Source: Numida meleagris
Taxonomy: Eukaryota > Chordata > Aves > Galliformes > Numididae
Direction of reading: 5' to 3'
NCBI RefSeq assembly: GCF_002078875.1
Contig: NC_034411.1
Location: forward strand, 2,807,351-2,871,350
DNA: 64,000 nucleotides
In this document: positions 1 through 14,300 of the stretch, one piece after another
Layout: every line of letters begins with the position of its first letter
How positions within the stretch are numbered: the first letter of the stretch is position 1
Translations under genes and position numbers: made by a program
Notes under the pieces: generated by a model
What the model saw: only the letters and a program-made list of their open reading frames with translations
What the model was told of the DNA's origin: nothing
The model's database searches: none

Positions 1-3000
1 CAATATAAACATTACTTTCAACTTGTAAACACAGCTGCTACCGTTATACGAGTATATTAACACAACTGGTTAGTATTTTCACAATCTTTCCTGAGATAAC
101 ACTTGCAGTTCTTTCCCACACCAAGCTCTTTTTACACCTCATACATACTTACATTGCCTGGCCATTACGAGTTAAGCTACAATTTTAAGTAACATGACCA
201 GACTTTGGGTTTTATGATGCAAACTTTCTTAAATTATGGAAGAAACCAAGTAGAGTGAGACATAAAACATTCTTTCAAGAAAGTAAAAGTTCAGAATTCA
301 CAAACAGCTTGAAAATAGTGGGAACAGACTCTCAGAAGTCTCAGCCCTTTAAAGTCAGAAGGTTCTGTACTCTCCTTAAATGTTAACTACCTTAATTTCT
401 TCCTAAATTGTTAAAATGTGCTGAGAATTCCCTGATCACATGGACAACAACTGGACTTTTGGTTGCTCCTAATCCTCCAGAAGCTTCAGATCTTGTTTCA
501 GTGACAATTAATACAAGGTAAGCTGGTATGTGCCTTCACTCTCTAATTTACTTCATGAAGAATTTCCCATGGAACTTAATTTCTTGGTAAACTGGCTGCT
601 TTAAAATCCTCGAAGTCTGGCTTCCAGTGTTCGCTAGGAGTGAAGTTTTCAACAGGTACAATTCTCAGGAGCACTACACAGTGACTTGTGACAGTGAGGA
701 TGAACTTCTATTCAGACATGGGGAACAGTCAAAGAACACTTCAAAAATTCTGCCTCTAACAGACTTGTACCTGTTTATATAACCCTTAGTGCCTTTACAT
801 CGGAGCAGTTCACAAATTCTTTAAGGAAACATACCTAAGACTCTCTCTTCTGTCCCTGAAGCATACTTAGAAGAATATATTTACTGAAAAGTTCTCTGTG
901 TGCATATACACAGCACTACAGTCTTTGTAGTCCAAAACCTGTTTGCACTCTAAAACATCCTCTCCAAATGATATAGGACAATATAGCAACATATGAAAAT
1001 TTAAGAGAAAATTCAAAGAACTAATTTGTAACTTTCCTACTGTGAAATTTGTTCAGGTTTTTTTCAGGCATAACCAAGCTTTAAGAAAACCTTCTCCACT
1101 TAGAGCAAGAATGGACATGGACTATACATCACTTCTTCAATCTGCACTGCATTTAAAAAAAAATCAAAATAAAGAATAAAGGATATCTACAGTTACACCT
1201 GACTGACTACAGTATGCAGTACAAAAGGAAAAACGTGTCAACCTAATTTTGAAGTTCAGTTAGTCAGCTCTTCTTCTTTTTTTCTGTCTTACCATTGGAA
1301 TTCACCGGATCCTCAAAAATCAGTGTTGTTTTCATTAAATTTAGATATATCCTTCTGATGTTCTGCATACACTGTATTTCCATAAGATGGTAATTTACAC
1401 TTTAGCAGAATCTGAGAATTAAATAAATGAGAAGATGAATGCACACAGCTGTAGTTGTATATGCCATACATAACAATACTTCTTTAGGTGCAATAGCACA
1501 GCAGCACGACTTACTGCAGGGAAAAATACTTCTAAGCAATGAAATTCCATGGACAGATCAACACCTCCCAAACAGTAACATATCTGGCCCTGACTCTTGC
1601 AGTTCGTTTGGAGCTGCCTTTCTAACTTCAGTACCTCTGAATTCACAGTACTCATGCCAGCCTCACTATCCTCCCCACAAAGCTGACAGGTAGAAATTAC
1701 CCCTACCTCCTGTTATGTCACAGGCTCACCATTAAGCCTTCTTGACCTGCTCACATTGTAGAACTGCATTCTTTCTCAATCTGAAAGAACTTTCAGACAG
1801 AGAACAGAAGTCACTCTGAACAGTCTTCAAATATCCATCTTGGAAAAATTCACCCAAGATGTAACAAACAAACTGGTATCTGTTCTTTTATAATAGCCTT
1901 TTCAGAACATCAATAATGACACACTCAGCCCTGTACACTACTTCTTTTCAGCATGCCTTTGACAACACCATCTCACATCAACTACTTCCAAGTTTCAATT
2001 TGTTCTTTCTTGCAGTCAGCACAAGCCTCCATCTTGTGTGCAGCCTATTCCCTTAGAAATGCAGGATTATCTGCACGTTGCTGATAACCACCTGGGCAGA
2101 AGTTCCACAGTCTATACGGTTGTATTTACCCAAAAATAAGGCAGGTGCCACTTTGTGCAAATCAAACATTTCCCTGTACACAGGACAAGTTAGTTCAAGC
2201 TGACTATATCCCTGGACAAATGTAGGATTCTAAGTGTGCTGCAGGCATTTACACGAATAAACCACGGCTACGTGAGAACAATTAAGAACAGAGATGATGC
2301 ATTAAAGTTTGATATCAATCCAACTTCAAGAGCCTAAAATCTCATGGATCACTACGGTAATGGCACTTCCTTGTGGCCACGTGTCAGGATGCCAGTGGCA
2401 TGCTAATTCAAATATTTAGTGCCTCAGCTTGATAACAGATGGGCTTTCATTTAATCCTCAAGTTCATAAAAACATGCTTTTTTTTCTCCTCCCACGTTAG
2501 ATATGATTATTGTAACCCTTATCATCATTTCAGTCCTCCACATTCAGCTAGAATGAGAGTGCAAGGGAAGAAATCCTTCTGCCCCTTGGAGGAACTCCAT
2601 TCACTTCAGGAGATTCTACATGTGCACGCTTCAGAAGTACAACTGCTTGTAAAACATTTCAAGGCAAGGATTTGTTCATTATTCCCTTTTCCTTTCTCAC
2701 TGAAAACCCTGCCCAGGGTTTATGGGAAACAGTGACACACCTGGACTGCTTACTTGCTCAGTAAAATCTTAACTTCTCCAAGAATGAAAAGCACTATGTG
2801 CAATATATTCAGCACCGTTAGAAAACTCCAGTACGTTATCATCCAATACATGGAATGCATATGAATCTTAGTTTTGAATAACGTCAGAAAATACTCAGGG
2901 CCAAGTTGACTGAAGAATTTCTATATGTTTTTTGCTTCTTGTCATATCACTAAAGAATGAAGGGAAAGTGAATGTCAGAAATATGAAACATCAGTATTGA

Positions 3001-4784
3001 CAACTCAAACAAAGAAAAAGGTTATAGATGTGTTTCAGAATCAATCTTATTTCATCTGATAGACTCAAAACCAGTCTGAAAGCAGAGGCTGAGTTGCTAT
3101 CATACAGATGCAGAAAAATCTGTTGTTGCACTGAAGAGTCATCAAAAGATCTGGCCTACAGTATATAGAGCACAGATCATAAGAATAATATTTGCTTAAC
3201 ATTGTAGGGTTATAAATAACTTCTCAATTCTCTTGGTTGGAAAAGACACTAAAGTACTGCTGCTATCACTTTCAATGTTATTTTCTGGTTTTCTACGTGT
3301 GAAATAGCTACATACAGATTTCTTCATCTTTCAGTTTTCTGAAGGTTTATTCCTGCACATTTTCTTCTCACAAAAGTCAGTCTTTTTTCAAGTGGCACAG
3401 TTCCCATTCCCAAGCTTCACATTTCTAGTGGAGCCACGGTGAAGTTACTGAGCCCTTGTAATCACCCAGCTCCACCCATGAGAACACAACAAAACAACTT
3501 CATCTTTGGCTCTTCTTCCTGTGTATCAAGTATCCCATTGATTGTCAGCCTTCCTCTGTCATTGTTTCTCACAACATGAGCAAAGCTACTTGGCAGGAAA
3601 TGCCTTTGAGGGGGTATTTTATGCCAGGTAGCTTCAAGGAAAATGTACACTACTTATGTTTGACAGGATATGGTTTTCAGAGAGGATGTAACTGCTACTG
3701 AGCTACTGCTGCACTTGAACTATGCCATTTACCATTTGAGTTGAACGAGGGTTATTGACAATGACTTCAACAAAGGATGCTTGTGTATAATCACAGAAGT
3801 CAAGCGCAGTTTGAACTGTAACAATTCATAAATAACTCCTGCAAATTCTAGGAAGGAATTTTTACTGCTTTATACACAAAGCCCCAGTAAAAATAAATCT
3901 AGTAGTCAGTACAAATACACTTTTCTAAGCACACCTTGCTCTGCACATATGAAAACGAATGTTTAAATTACGAAATGGCCTCCTCTGAAATAAATAATGA
4001 ACTGCAAATTTGAGTGTTTTCTGAACTGAGGCTATTTACCCTTAGAAGAGGTACCAAACAAGTCAGCATAAAAACCACTTGTAAGTACCCTCGCAAAGGG
4101 CACTTGAGAGTATACAGCCCCAGCACACAGCAGAAGGCTCAGCCCAGGCTCAGAGCCAACCCAAAGCCATGGGACCACAAAACTACCAGTGTTACTAAGG
4201 TGCCATACATTCTCAGAGGGACTTACAGCTTGAGACTCCAGCATAGCACGTTCGCACCAATCTTGGTTAACAGCATACTGCCAGATTACACGGGTGCCTG
4301 CCTGGACAGGTCTAGGATATTAACAAAATCTTCCTCTATGGACTAATACTGACACAGAAGCACTTTAGAACTGAAGATTTAAGTCAGTTCCAGCCCTGGC
4401 AGACTCCTCGGTGCCTGTGAAAAGAAATTACTGTATATGAGTTAGACCCCACTACTGCAAAGATCCAATGCTTTCTGCATACACACACCTCAAGTTTCTC
4501 AAGACCAGTCAAGTATTTGATATGATGAATGTGGGTGCGTCCTGTTGAACCTGATTCATATAACTGGATGAGCAAATACTTGTGCAATAAGGACAACAAC
4601 TGAAACTATCAGTTAATTTCAGAAAAAGTCATGAAGGAAAGAAAAGATTGAAATATGTTTTGTAGTCGGCATGGATTTAAACCGTAGGCAGACAAGGAAA
4701 AAGCAGTTGAAGCACAGTGCATTTTGTCATCTTGTTCCAAGAAGTATCTGCATCACCACCCTTTTAAACGAGAGGTAGCCAAAC
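1..4784. other. Downstream flank of ACYP2, nothing recognised
   Basis: AT-rich single-copy-looking sequence. Open frames are all short and lack recognisable domains. In mammals the neighbour on this side is C2orf73 and then SPTBN1, but no exon of either is evident here. Confidence 0.6.
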
Positions 4785-5275
4785 CATTTTAGCTTGAAGC
4801 AATGTACATTTATTTTAAATCACTGTTCTAACTACCAGAAGTAATACAATCTATAATACAGAGGTATTAGAATAGATCTAAGAGTTCCAGTTCTGTAAGC
4901 CATGGTTTTTTTTGGTGAGATTACAAACAGCAGAACGTGAATTGATTACTTATGAATCATTTACAGGGTAAAGATTAGATTTCATATCATTATATATAAT
5001 AAATCTCCATGTACACAAATAATCGCTGATACATTTAACCATCTATCTAACTTCCAAGATGTGATGAACTAGATATTGACATTTCAGACATTAAGCATTG
5101 ACAATCATGTTGTGATTATACAATATGGCAACTAAGAATTCTTAATTCATGTGAACAGGAACAATTTATCTCAAGCACAGAAAGAATCCAAATGCTCTGG
5201 TGAATTTTTAAGGAGGCACAGAAGATATCATGCAGTAGAAACATCACTGTTTTGCACTTAGTGATGTTTTGTCTA
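4785..5275 (-). other. ACYP2: ACYP2 3' untranslated region (inferred)
   Basis: This is the stretch between the ACYP2 stop codon and a probable cleavage site just past the first canonical poly(A) signal. It is AT-rich and has no long open frame in the sense direction. I found no other AATAAA on the minus strand between the stop and 4814. The exact 3' end is inferred; longer forms using signals further left are possible. Confidence 0.6.
4809..4814 (-). terminator. Poly(A) signal AATAAA for ACYP2
   Basis: The plus strand reads TTTATT here, which is AATAAA on the gene strand, about 460 nt beyond the stop. Some 40 nt further on, the transcript strand reads GGGTGGTGATG, a plausible GU-rich downstream element (about 4756-4766). 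The spacing fits a cleavage and polyadenylation site. Confidence 0.65.
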
Positions 5276-5390
5276 TTAGTATCTAGTACTAAATCCTGAG
5301 AAATCAAGCTTGGAAATCTCCTTTTCATTAGAAAAATTTGTTCTGTCTATGCGAGAACTTGGGCTTCCAACTTTACTCAGCCACGATTTC
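5276..5390 (-). CDS. ACYP2: ACYP2 exon 4 and stop
   Basis: This 115-nt coding exon starts with the G that completes Met66. It continues [30 protein letters not shown] and SGFSTRY, then TAA at 5278-5276. The acceptor is TTTCTTGCAG, with AG at 5392-5391. It lies 43.4 kb from exon 3 but joins it in phase and gives exactly the expected family C-terminus. The aromatic-rich C-terminal strand closes the alpha/beta sandwich in known acylphosphatase structures. The frame carrying this exon is short and easy to miss; the longer minus-strand open frame over the same bases is a shadow. Confidence 0.97.
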
Positions 5391-8300
5391 CTGCAAGAAA
5401 AATAAGAGAGTTAGCATGCAATGAACTGTACACACGCGGTGTTTATGCTCTTACTCCGCTTTCCCATTTTAAAAGCCATAAGAAATAGTCTTTTAATGAG
5501 GAAACTACCCCAAATATGCTTAATTTTCTCCTTTAAAAGAAGAACAAACTATTTAAAAGAATAAGTATCAACGTTTCAAAACACACTCCGGAATATTACA
5601 TAAAAATACACCTGGCAGAAAAGGCCATTCAAGTGCACACAAAAGCTTAAAGTAGGTATACTAGCTTTACAAATTAATACTATACTCTTAGCAAGGAACT
5701 AAAAGTCACTCATAATTGATAAAAAAGTAAGAAAAAATCTAGCAGCCAGTTTGCCCTTTTCCAGCAAACTAAAAGAAACAAACTGAAATGAAAATGAGAC
5801 ATTCAAAGCCAGCAAAAAGATAAAGCAAACAAAACAAAATTACAGTACATAAAGCAACATTAAATTATTACAACTAACACAGAAAAATTAAAAAATGTGA
5901 CAAAAAAGAATGTTTGTATAAAATTAAGCGATTTTTGCACGCATTTGCATTACAATTCAATCTACTTAAGCTGGCGCTTGCTTTTTTCTTCCACAGCACA
6001 CCAGAAAATTTGTATTGAGCACAACCTACAATGAGGCAATTGAGTCTGAAAGCAGGCAGTATGATGGCTGCTCCTACCTGCACACCATCTATCTTCCTAT
6101 CCTGCAGCAATTGGGACTAATGTATATTAGTAATAAACTACTGGTGCTAAAGGCAGGTGCACAAACACTTGAAGTGCAACAGACAACATCTGCCTTCTTA
6201 TAAGCATGTTTATGAAAACACACTCCCTTCTGTTGCATTGCTATCTGAGAAACAGGGAAGTATTCTAGTGTACAAAACTTGAAAAATGTATTCCCATACA
6301 AGTGATACTTTTTTTTTTTTTTAACTTTAGCAATGCATAAATTGCTTTAGACACATACCTGCAATTAGTATTAAAATACAAACATGCACTTTAAATTCTC
6401 ACTTAAAAGCATAAAAACTGTTTTAAAATTAATCACCCCTTGCAAAATCACACTGAAGATCATAAAATGCAGTCTTCTTGCAACGAGACTTAATTTTGAT
6501 GTCTTTACCATGAGAACTGTGTATTCAAGTTGCTTGAGCCAATAAATGCCCAGTATCAAAATGTATCTAATTAGTGACTCTACACGCGATAAGAATGATT
6601 TTGTATATTTTCTGACACAGTGTTACACCACCAGAAAAGATCTGAAACACCTCAGGTGGCTACAAGAAACCAGTCATTTTCCCTAAACTGTGCTTGTGCT
6701 GTGTAAGATAAGCTTTACCATGGCATGGATGGTCCCAAGTTTGCACTCACGACCTACACAACTAACCTCGTTCTTGAGACTGTACACAGGTTCTTGAATA
6801 TGAAGATATATGCACCCGTATGCATCCAACAGAAGAAAGCAGGTATGCCCGCACACAGCCCGGCCTGCGGCCGCCCCCTACCCTGTGCCATTATGGTGCT
6901 GGCTCTTCCTCGCCAAGCAGCTCAGCCAACAACCACACACTGGTGTGCAATGGGCACTGTGCAGGTTGAAATCACGGCATGGGTGCAGCACGGTTCTGAT
7001 TCAAGCGCTGGTAAATCATGTTATGCACTATGATACATTGGCTAAACACAGCAGAGAAAAATATGCAGCTGTGCTTTCTGTTTTGATACAGGAGACGATG
7101 TCATCTACCTGGACTTGTGCAAAGCATTTGACACTGTCTTGCATGACACCCTGGTCACCAAATTGGAGAAAAAGGATTTGATGGATGGACCACTCGCTGG
7201 ATAAGGAACTGGCTGGATGCTCACACTCAGAGTCGTAGTCAGCGACTCAATGTCCAAGTGGAGACGGATGACTTGTGGTGTTCCTTGGGGATCGGTGTTG
7301 GGACCAGTGTTATTTAACATCTTTAGCATCTTAGGCAACATGGACAGTGAGATTGAGTGCACTCTCAGAGTCTGCAGACAACACCAAGCTGAGTGGTACA
7401 GCTGACACGCAAGAGGGAAGGGATGCCATCCAGAGGGACCTGGACAGGCTGGAGAAGCGGGCCCATGCCAACCTCATGGAGTTCAACAAGGCCAAGTGCA
7501 AGGTCCCGCAGCTGGGTCAGAGCAATCCCAAGCACAGATATAGGGTGGGTAGAGAACAGCTTGACAGCGGTCTGAGGAGAAGGATTTGGGGGTGTCAACT
7601 GATGGAAGATTCAACATGAGCTGGCAATGTGCACTTGCTGCCCAGGTGGCCAACTGTATCCTGGGGTGCAACAAGAGAAGCGTGACCAGCAGAGTAGGCC
7701 AGGCTGGATGGGGCTGTGCCTAGAGGGAGGTGATCCTGCCTATAGCAGGGGGTTGAAACTAGATGATCCAAAAGGTCCCTTCCAACCCACACCATTCTAT
7801 GATTCTGTGACTTTGAGAAAATGTTTCAAGACTGTAAAAAAATATTTATCAATTTTTGATGTATCTGTGACTCCATTTTCAGTCGACATAAATATTACCT
7901 GTGAATTTTCAAATGGAACATACAGAGTTGCACTCCGATATTCAACTCAAAAATCAGATAATGTCTCTCCATCAGACTTTTTTTTTTTTTTTTAAGAACT
8001 CTCTTACCACAGAGAAACATCTTTCACAGTCTGCCTCATTCAAGTCCTTGCTTTCCAGCAGTAGGTACATTTGTAAACGACTGTTTTCAAGGATGAAGTG
8101 AAGGAAGAGTAAAATGTTGTCAAAAATCTGACAAACATGTGAGAGCTCACAGAGAGTTGCAACCACAGCCACTGAACCAGCCTGATGCATTAGTATCACA
8201 AAAAGTGTCACCTATCCCAACGGTTTTAAGGATTTGTTGCTCTTTTCTATGTTTTAAAAACAAATCTTCAAAATTAAAATAAATTTTGTTACTTATGCAC

Positions 8301-11300
8301 AGTAACTATACATTTTGCAAGGGCTGCTCAGAAAGTAGTGCCTCCTATTTCATGATGTTCCTGTACAATGTCAGAGGTTGGTGGTACAGGCTGAACCTTC
8401 CCACCAATACTTGGTTCCATGTTGCTGCTGTATAACAGATGGCAGCAGAGGGGCAGCCTGACACAATGGTGTCTGATGTGGAAGTGTGGATGAAATATAG
8501 GTGTGTGACTGAATGGCTCCAGATGGCAAAAAGGGCACCAGTGACATTCATTGACACCTGCTGAACACTGGAGACCAAACAGAGGATGTGAGCACACGTG
8601 GTGCTGTGTTTCAGCAGTGGTGACAGCAATGCAAAAGACAATCCATGTTCTAGACAGCCATGCATAGCTGTTACAACATGAAAAGAAGGGCATCTCAATC
8701 AGACCAAGAGTGAATAGGTGAACGGTGGTGACTATGTTGAAAAATAGGGGTGTCTAGCTGAGAAATTCCTCTATCGAGTAGCATTAGTGCGCTCTTTCCA
8801 TGGAAATAAACAGGAAGCATTACTTTCAGAGCAATGAATGTATATCTCTGTCCCTTGCATTTCTACTTGTTCTATAAAAATGGTATTTCCTTCCTCGCTC
8901 AAAACACAAATTCACTGTATTTCTCTATCAGTGACATTCTCTGAGGTCTTCAGGGACGTTACCCAAAAGATTTACAAAATAAAAACTACACACAAGGAAG
9001 ATTATTTTTAAAATCAACTGTATTAAGACTTTTAAGAACCCATTCTGATAAAAAATAAATATTGACAGACAAAGTAGGTTGTGTGTGGCTTGCAGAGGAG
9101 CATGCATAGATATCTTCTCATCTAGGAGTGTCATTTTTACATGAACTAGGACCGAAGGATTTTTGAGCTACACGGGATAGAGATGTACCCAAGCTTTATT
9201 CATTACCAGCTCCATCGTCTCACGTGGAAAATGATAAAGTGAGAATGATGAAAGCTCAGTTGCAACAATCTAGCTCTACTGATGCATTACAGGATGCATG
9301 TCTTTTGTTCCCTACTTTATGCAGAAAGTAGGAAAGAGCCACAGAGCAGCTCCCTAGTGGAATTCACGTGGCGGTATGGGCCCGGTTCTTCACTGAGATG
9401 CTGATATTTTGCAGTGGCACTTACTTCACTGATCTTTCCTCATATTTGCATGAGACAGACCATTCCCTGAACATGAGGCGCTTTTTTTTTAACCAGCAAA
9501 GAAAGCAGGAAACCAGTATTTGCTACAAGTAGCATGCAGTTATTGTAATTTTTTCTACAGATAAATGAAGAAACTTTCCAGTATCTCTGACAAATATTTT
9601 TAAGCTGTTTTAATTCTCATTACCATCCAGATCACTAGACCTGAATTCAGAGACAGTTCTGCATCCTTCTTTCGCTTCACTCAGCCTTCATTGCCTTTCA
9701 CACACACCACGAATTTCAGACTGCCCAGAGTGCAGAAAAGATGAGCTCCAATCACTAGCATTTAGAACACCAGCTCATCATTTATAGCATTCACCTGGAA
9801 ATTGACTGCTGCTGCCCACTTCTCCTCAGGCAAGAAGGACACAAACCACCTCACTCGCCACGTAGGATCAGCCTGACTTGAATGAGGACATTCCTTTAAA
9901 CTTCTCTGTAAGAGCATAGTATATAGCTTACTCTTCAATAAATCTTCCAATGGATCTATTTCTGAAGTAAAGCTCTTTCAGGTTGGAAGAAGAGCTAATC
10001 CCCAGACAACTATTTCCTACAGTATTTTATTTCTTGACTATTACGTATCAGTGCAACTTCTCTTGGTCATGCTCTGTTTCAATTCAAAACACACTGGCTG
10101 TACAGGATGGACAGACACCTTCAATGAAATTATCCAACTTCCCTGTCCCAAGGAGAAGGCCAGAGGCCAGCTCAGCAGGCCCAGGCTGCCTGCAGGTCCT
10201 GGTCTCTCCCCACTGCAGCTGCTACCCCTGTCTTCATGTTCATGGTGTTTTATTCCTAGGATTTGAAGGAACAGTAGGATCTGTCCCTTTTTTCCTCTTA
10301 TTAACCAGAATGAACCTCGCTCAGCAACTCGTTACCCAGGCAACCAAGATCTTTCCCTTCCACACGCTTGGAAAACAACATGTGAAGGGCTGGTTCTGCA
10401 TCACCCTCACCGTGCTTCCTGCAGACACCACTGGCTGTATGCGTAACTGGAAGTGTGCACAACTTTCTGCAACCTGAGGCACACCTGCATACCTGGTAAC
10501 TTGGTACTAGGGCACCACTCACTCACACACTCCATCAGACATCCCATCTCCCACAGCTCCACTCTTTGGAAATATTATTTACAGAGTTTTCTTCCTTCTG
10601 TGATATAATAGCAGCAGAGACACAAAAAACACTGGGCTTTGAATATCACAGCCAGCAGATTGACTGATTTCCCTGAATAAGATTTTTAAACCAAATGCTA
10701 TACTATAAAACAGATTTATTTCAAATAAATGCTTTTTTTTTGCAACTCTCTCTGAACGAGTTTGTTTCCTACTTTGATACGGAAAAATAAACCCTGCTGC
10801 AGGAAGGAGCAGGCCTCCTGTGATTTCACCAGTACAGGTGTGAGAGCAGTGGGAGGAATGGCACCTACTGCTCATCACTCTGATGAGACAGGGCACAGTA
10901 CTAGAAAGAACCCTGCCATCCTTGCCATCCTTTGTGGGTGTGACTAAGAAGTAAAAAGAGAATTTGATGGAAGTGATGAGCACCCTCAGTGGTGCCTTAT
11001 GAAGCCTCATTCCTGAACCCTGAAACTTGAATTCTTACACAGAAGGAAACAGTGTAAGAGCTTGGCAATAGGATACATGGCTTTTTACCTCCTGTCTTCT
11101 ATTTAAAGTCCATATTTGACAATTTAGGGAGTAACAGCTGCTTATGGTTGACAGAAGAACAACAACATTACACAAGTTCCTAGTCTCCACACCTGAAAAG
11201 ACCACCACAGTTGGTATCAATGGCACTGCTGCGAGCCAGCTCTGAGGTTAAGGTGAGAAGCTTTTGCGAAAACAGATTTTGGGGAAGATTTATTTTAACT

Positions 11301-14300
11301 AGAAAGTCATTACTCACATCAAAAAAATCCACGACCTCTCCGGAGCTAACACTACGGCATCTTCCATGAGTACCACGTCATTCACAAGGAAAAAGAATCC
11401 ACTGAGGGTTGGTGCATGCCAAGCAAGTACATAAATGAACAATGCATTTTTCCTTTGCCAGACTCTGTATGGAATCAGGATGCTTCTATGGTAACTCACT
11501 CAGAATAGACCAGTTTGACTTTTTGAATACAATGGAGATTGCAGCATTTTACAGCCTGTAGTGCTAGAAATGGACCTGGAAAGTGACCCGTGGACACAAT
11601 TTAGGAATATGTTTGTTTCTCTTCATTTTAACCACAGCATCACTTAGAGCAGAACAAGAGAAATGCATGCTTTATTTAGAGAGAGAATAAAGGCATCCAA
11701 GTGTTTATGCTTTACTTCCCTTTGTTTAGGATAAAACATCTGAGAGAATGCTGCTTTTTGAAGGCTGAATTTACATCTGTGACAGTATATAAACTAGGAT
11801 TGCAAATATTTATGAAATACCTCCAAAATGTTGCTGTATTCCGTAACAGTACTGTCAAGTTTTCATAAGCCCTGACATTTAGAAGTTTGCAGAAGAGAAA
11901 CACGGATTTCTTTCTCATTGCTGTCTGCCTTCGACCTTTTAGGAAGAAACTCAGAAGTGGAAGCCACAGCTTTCTCTGCAATCATAAGGGCTAGGGACAT
12001 TAAGCATAAAGCCTTTTGGGTTTTTACCTGTGTGTCAGTTTCACTCTTAAAGTTTCTTGAAGCAGGTATAGTAGAGGGGTCTCGCAGCTCATAGATCAGT
12101 GCACAGCCATTCAGTTTCCCCCACACCTCTGTTCCTGCTACTGGAGCCTAACGGTACATGAGCAATCTGGAAACAAAATTTATAGGGTTTGATGTTCACG
12201 CAGTAAAAAACAGTAGGAAGGTAATAAAAACCTTAACAGGTTGTTTGAAAAATACTGTTCTGTTTGACATGACTTGAATCCTCATACGGCCTAAAAAAAG
12301 CCCCACAAAAACAAAGCAAGATAAAAAAAATACACTTAGCATTTTAAGTTCAGCAAAAGCCGTTAAGAAAGAGAAAACATTCTGAAGCAAGAAAATGGGA
12401 AGATTCCAGGAAGACTTGCAAACATTTTGGTGCAGGATAAAGTCAACAGGATTCAATCAGAACAGTCAGATTTCTCCCACTGACCTTCATACAGTGCGCC
12501 TTGTGATTTTTATTTATTTTTACTTGTTTTTGTTTTTCAAACTCTCAAAAATAGGCTCTAGCTTGGGGTAAAACCTGAAGCTGCCTGACCTGAAACAGAG
12601 CTGCCACTGGAGCTCTGCTACAGGGTGCCTCTGCTGCCATGGAAACTGCTGCACTCCCCCCAGGGAAACTGCATCAAGAGATTTTTAAACTCTTGTGCTT
12701 CCTGCTCAATAAAACACCATAAATAATGCTGGCAGCAGTCCATACACTAGGTCAGGATCAAAGGTCTACACTTAGTTGTTCGTCCACACCTCTTGCATAT
12801 ACATACCTGCAAGAGGAAGGAGGAAATAGCAGAGGGAGAACAAGTGCGGGGGTCTTTCAACAAATGTACTTGGATGACCCCACCACAGTCCACCAACGAA
12901 CCAAAGCCAAGAAACGGGTTACTTCAGAGCACTAAAGCCCAAAAAAGGGAAGAAAAAAAAAAACACCCATAGTCTAAGGATATGGGCCAAGAAGTGGGTG
13001 GGCTAGAAATGAAGCAACCTGCTCAGGCGTAGGTGTGGTGTCCCAGAATAGAACGGAAGCCTGTGGGCATGGGGAAGGCTGCACCGCTGCTGCCTGCTTA
13101 CTAGCTGCTCTGCACATCACCAGCCATTTCTTGCCCCTTTGGATATTTAGCAGAAGTTCTTCAACTGTTTTAGAAAGGGGGAGAAAAAGATATTTAATCA
13201 AGTGTTTGACTTCATATTTATAAACACAGCTGACAGATGAAAGTTATTAATGTGTTTATATTTCTCCCTTTCTGTCAAACCCTGCTGCACACAAGGCTAG
13301 CATTTTTTCTAGAGAACACATGGTGAGAGTTTCTTCGAGGTACTAATTGAAAGCCATGTCAGCAGCAAGGACAAATGACCAGAAATTGGCAGATTAACGA
13401 TATGAGCTAGGTGTGACAACATCAAAAAAGCTTCAAAAACATATTTTGGTGCCACGTTTTTATTTATAAACCTGAGAAAAGCGACTTGAATGTTAATGTT
13501 CATCACATACTGTGTGTTATCAGGAAACATTTGCTTTTTGTGTCACTGCTAGCTTGCACTTTCCACTCTTTGCATCTCAAATTTGGACTTGAAGATCTTT
13601 CCCACCCTAAGTCTACGAAATTTACTTTGTTATGCTACTTTGTTATCTGATCTATGTTAAATGTCTTCACCTCTGAAAGAGGAGGAAAGATCCGCAAATG
13701 GATGAAACCGAGCCTGAAGATTTTTCTCTCATGTACAACGAAAACAGAATTTTCCCATCCATTATTTCGGTTAACTTGAAATAGAATGTGAAGATTTACT
13801 TACAGACATGCAATGAGTCCATTTTTACAAAAATCCTGAGAATCTCTCTTCATTTAAAACAAGTTGGTAAGTTACATTTGGCTACTTTTCACAAAATCTC
13901 AGAAAACTACTCAACATTGTAGAAATTTGTTTCAACAACAAGGAATAAAGAGATAAACGCCAAAAAAAAAAAAAAACAAATTAGCCATTTGAGTAATTCA
14001 AAATAGCTTTTATGTCCTACTGTTCCACAGAAAGTGCAAAACAACAAAAGATTCCTAACAGTTTCCTGTTAGGCTCATGTCCTATCCTCCCAAAGCAATT
14101 AAAAGCACCAGAGATGCAGAAGCAGCAAACAGGCCTATTATTTTTCCCTTGTAGTATGTCTGCCTCCTACAGGGTAAGATTTGGCTCACAAGGCAGACTG
14201 AGTAAAAATTCTGGCTAATCCCACTCTATTGCACAGAATGGGATCAAAAATGACTTCTAAGGATCCATCCACTAAATCGAAGGCCACAAGGAGCTTAAAT

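Noticed and set aside
5116..5328. Minus-strand 70-codon frame over the ACYP2 last exon
   Set aside because: It is a shadow in a different frame from the true exon 4 (5276-5390).
9983..10477. 164-codon plus-strand open frame in intron 3
   Set aside because: No family similarity, no splice context, and overlapping frames of similar length in other readings.
13963..13976. Poly-A runs (here and near 39341, 49171) as SINE or processed-pseudogene tails
   Set aside because: No coding or SINE-like body and no target duplication beside them. Birds have few active SINEs.
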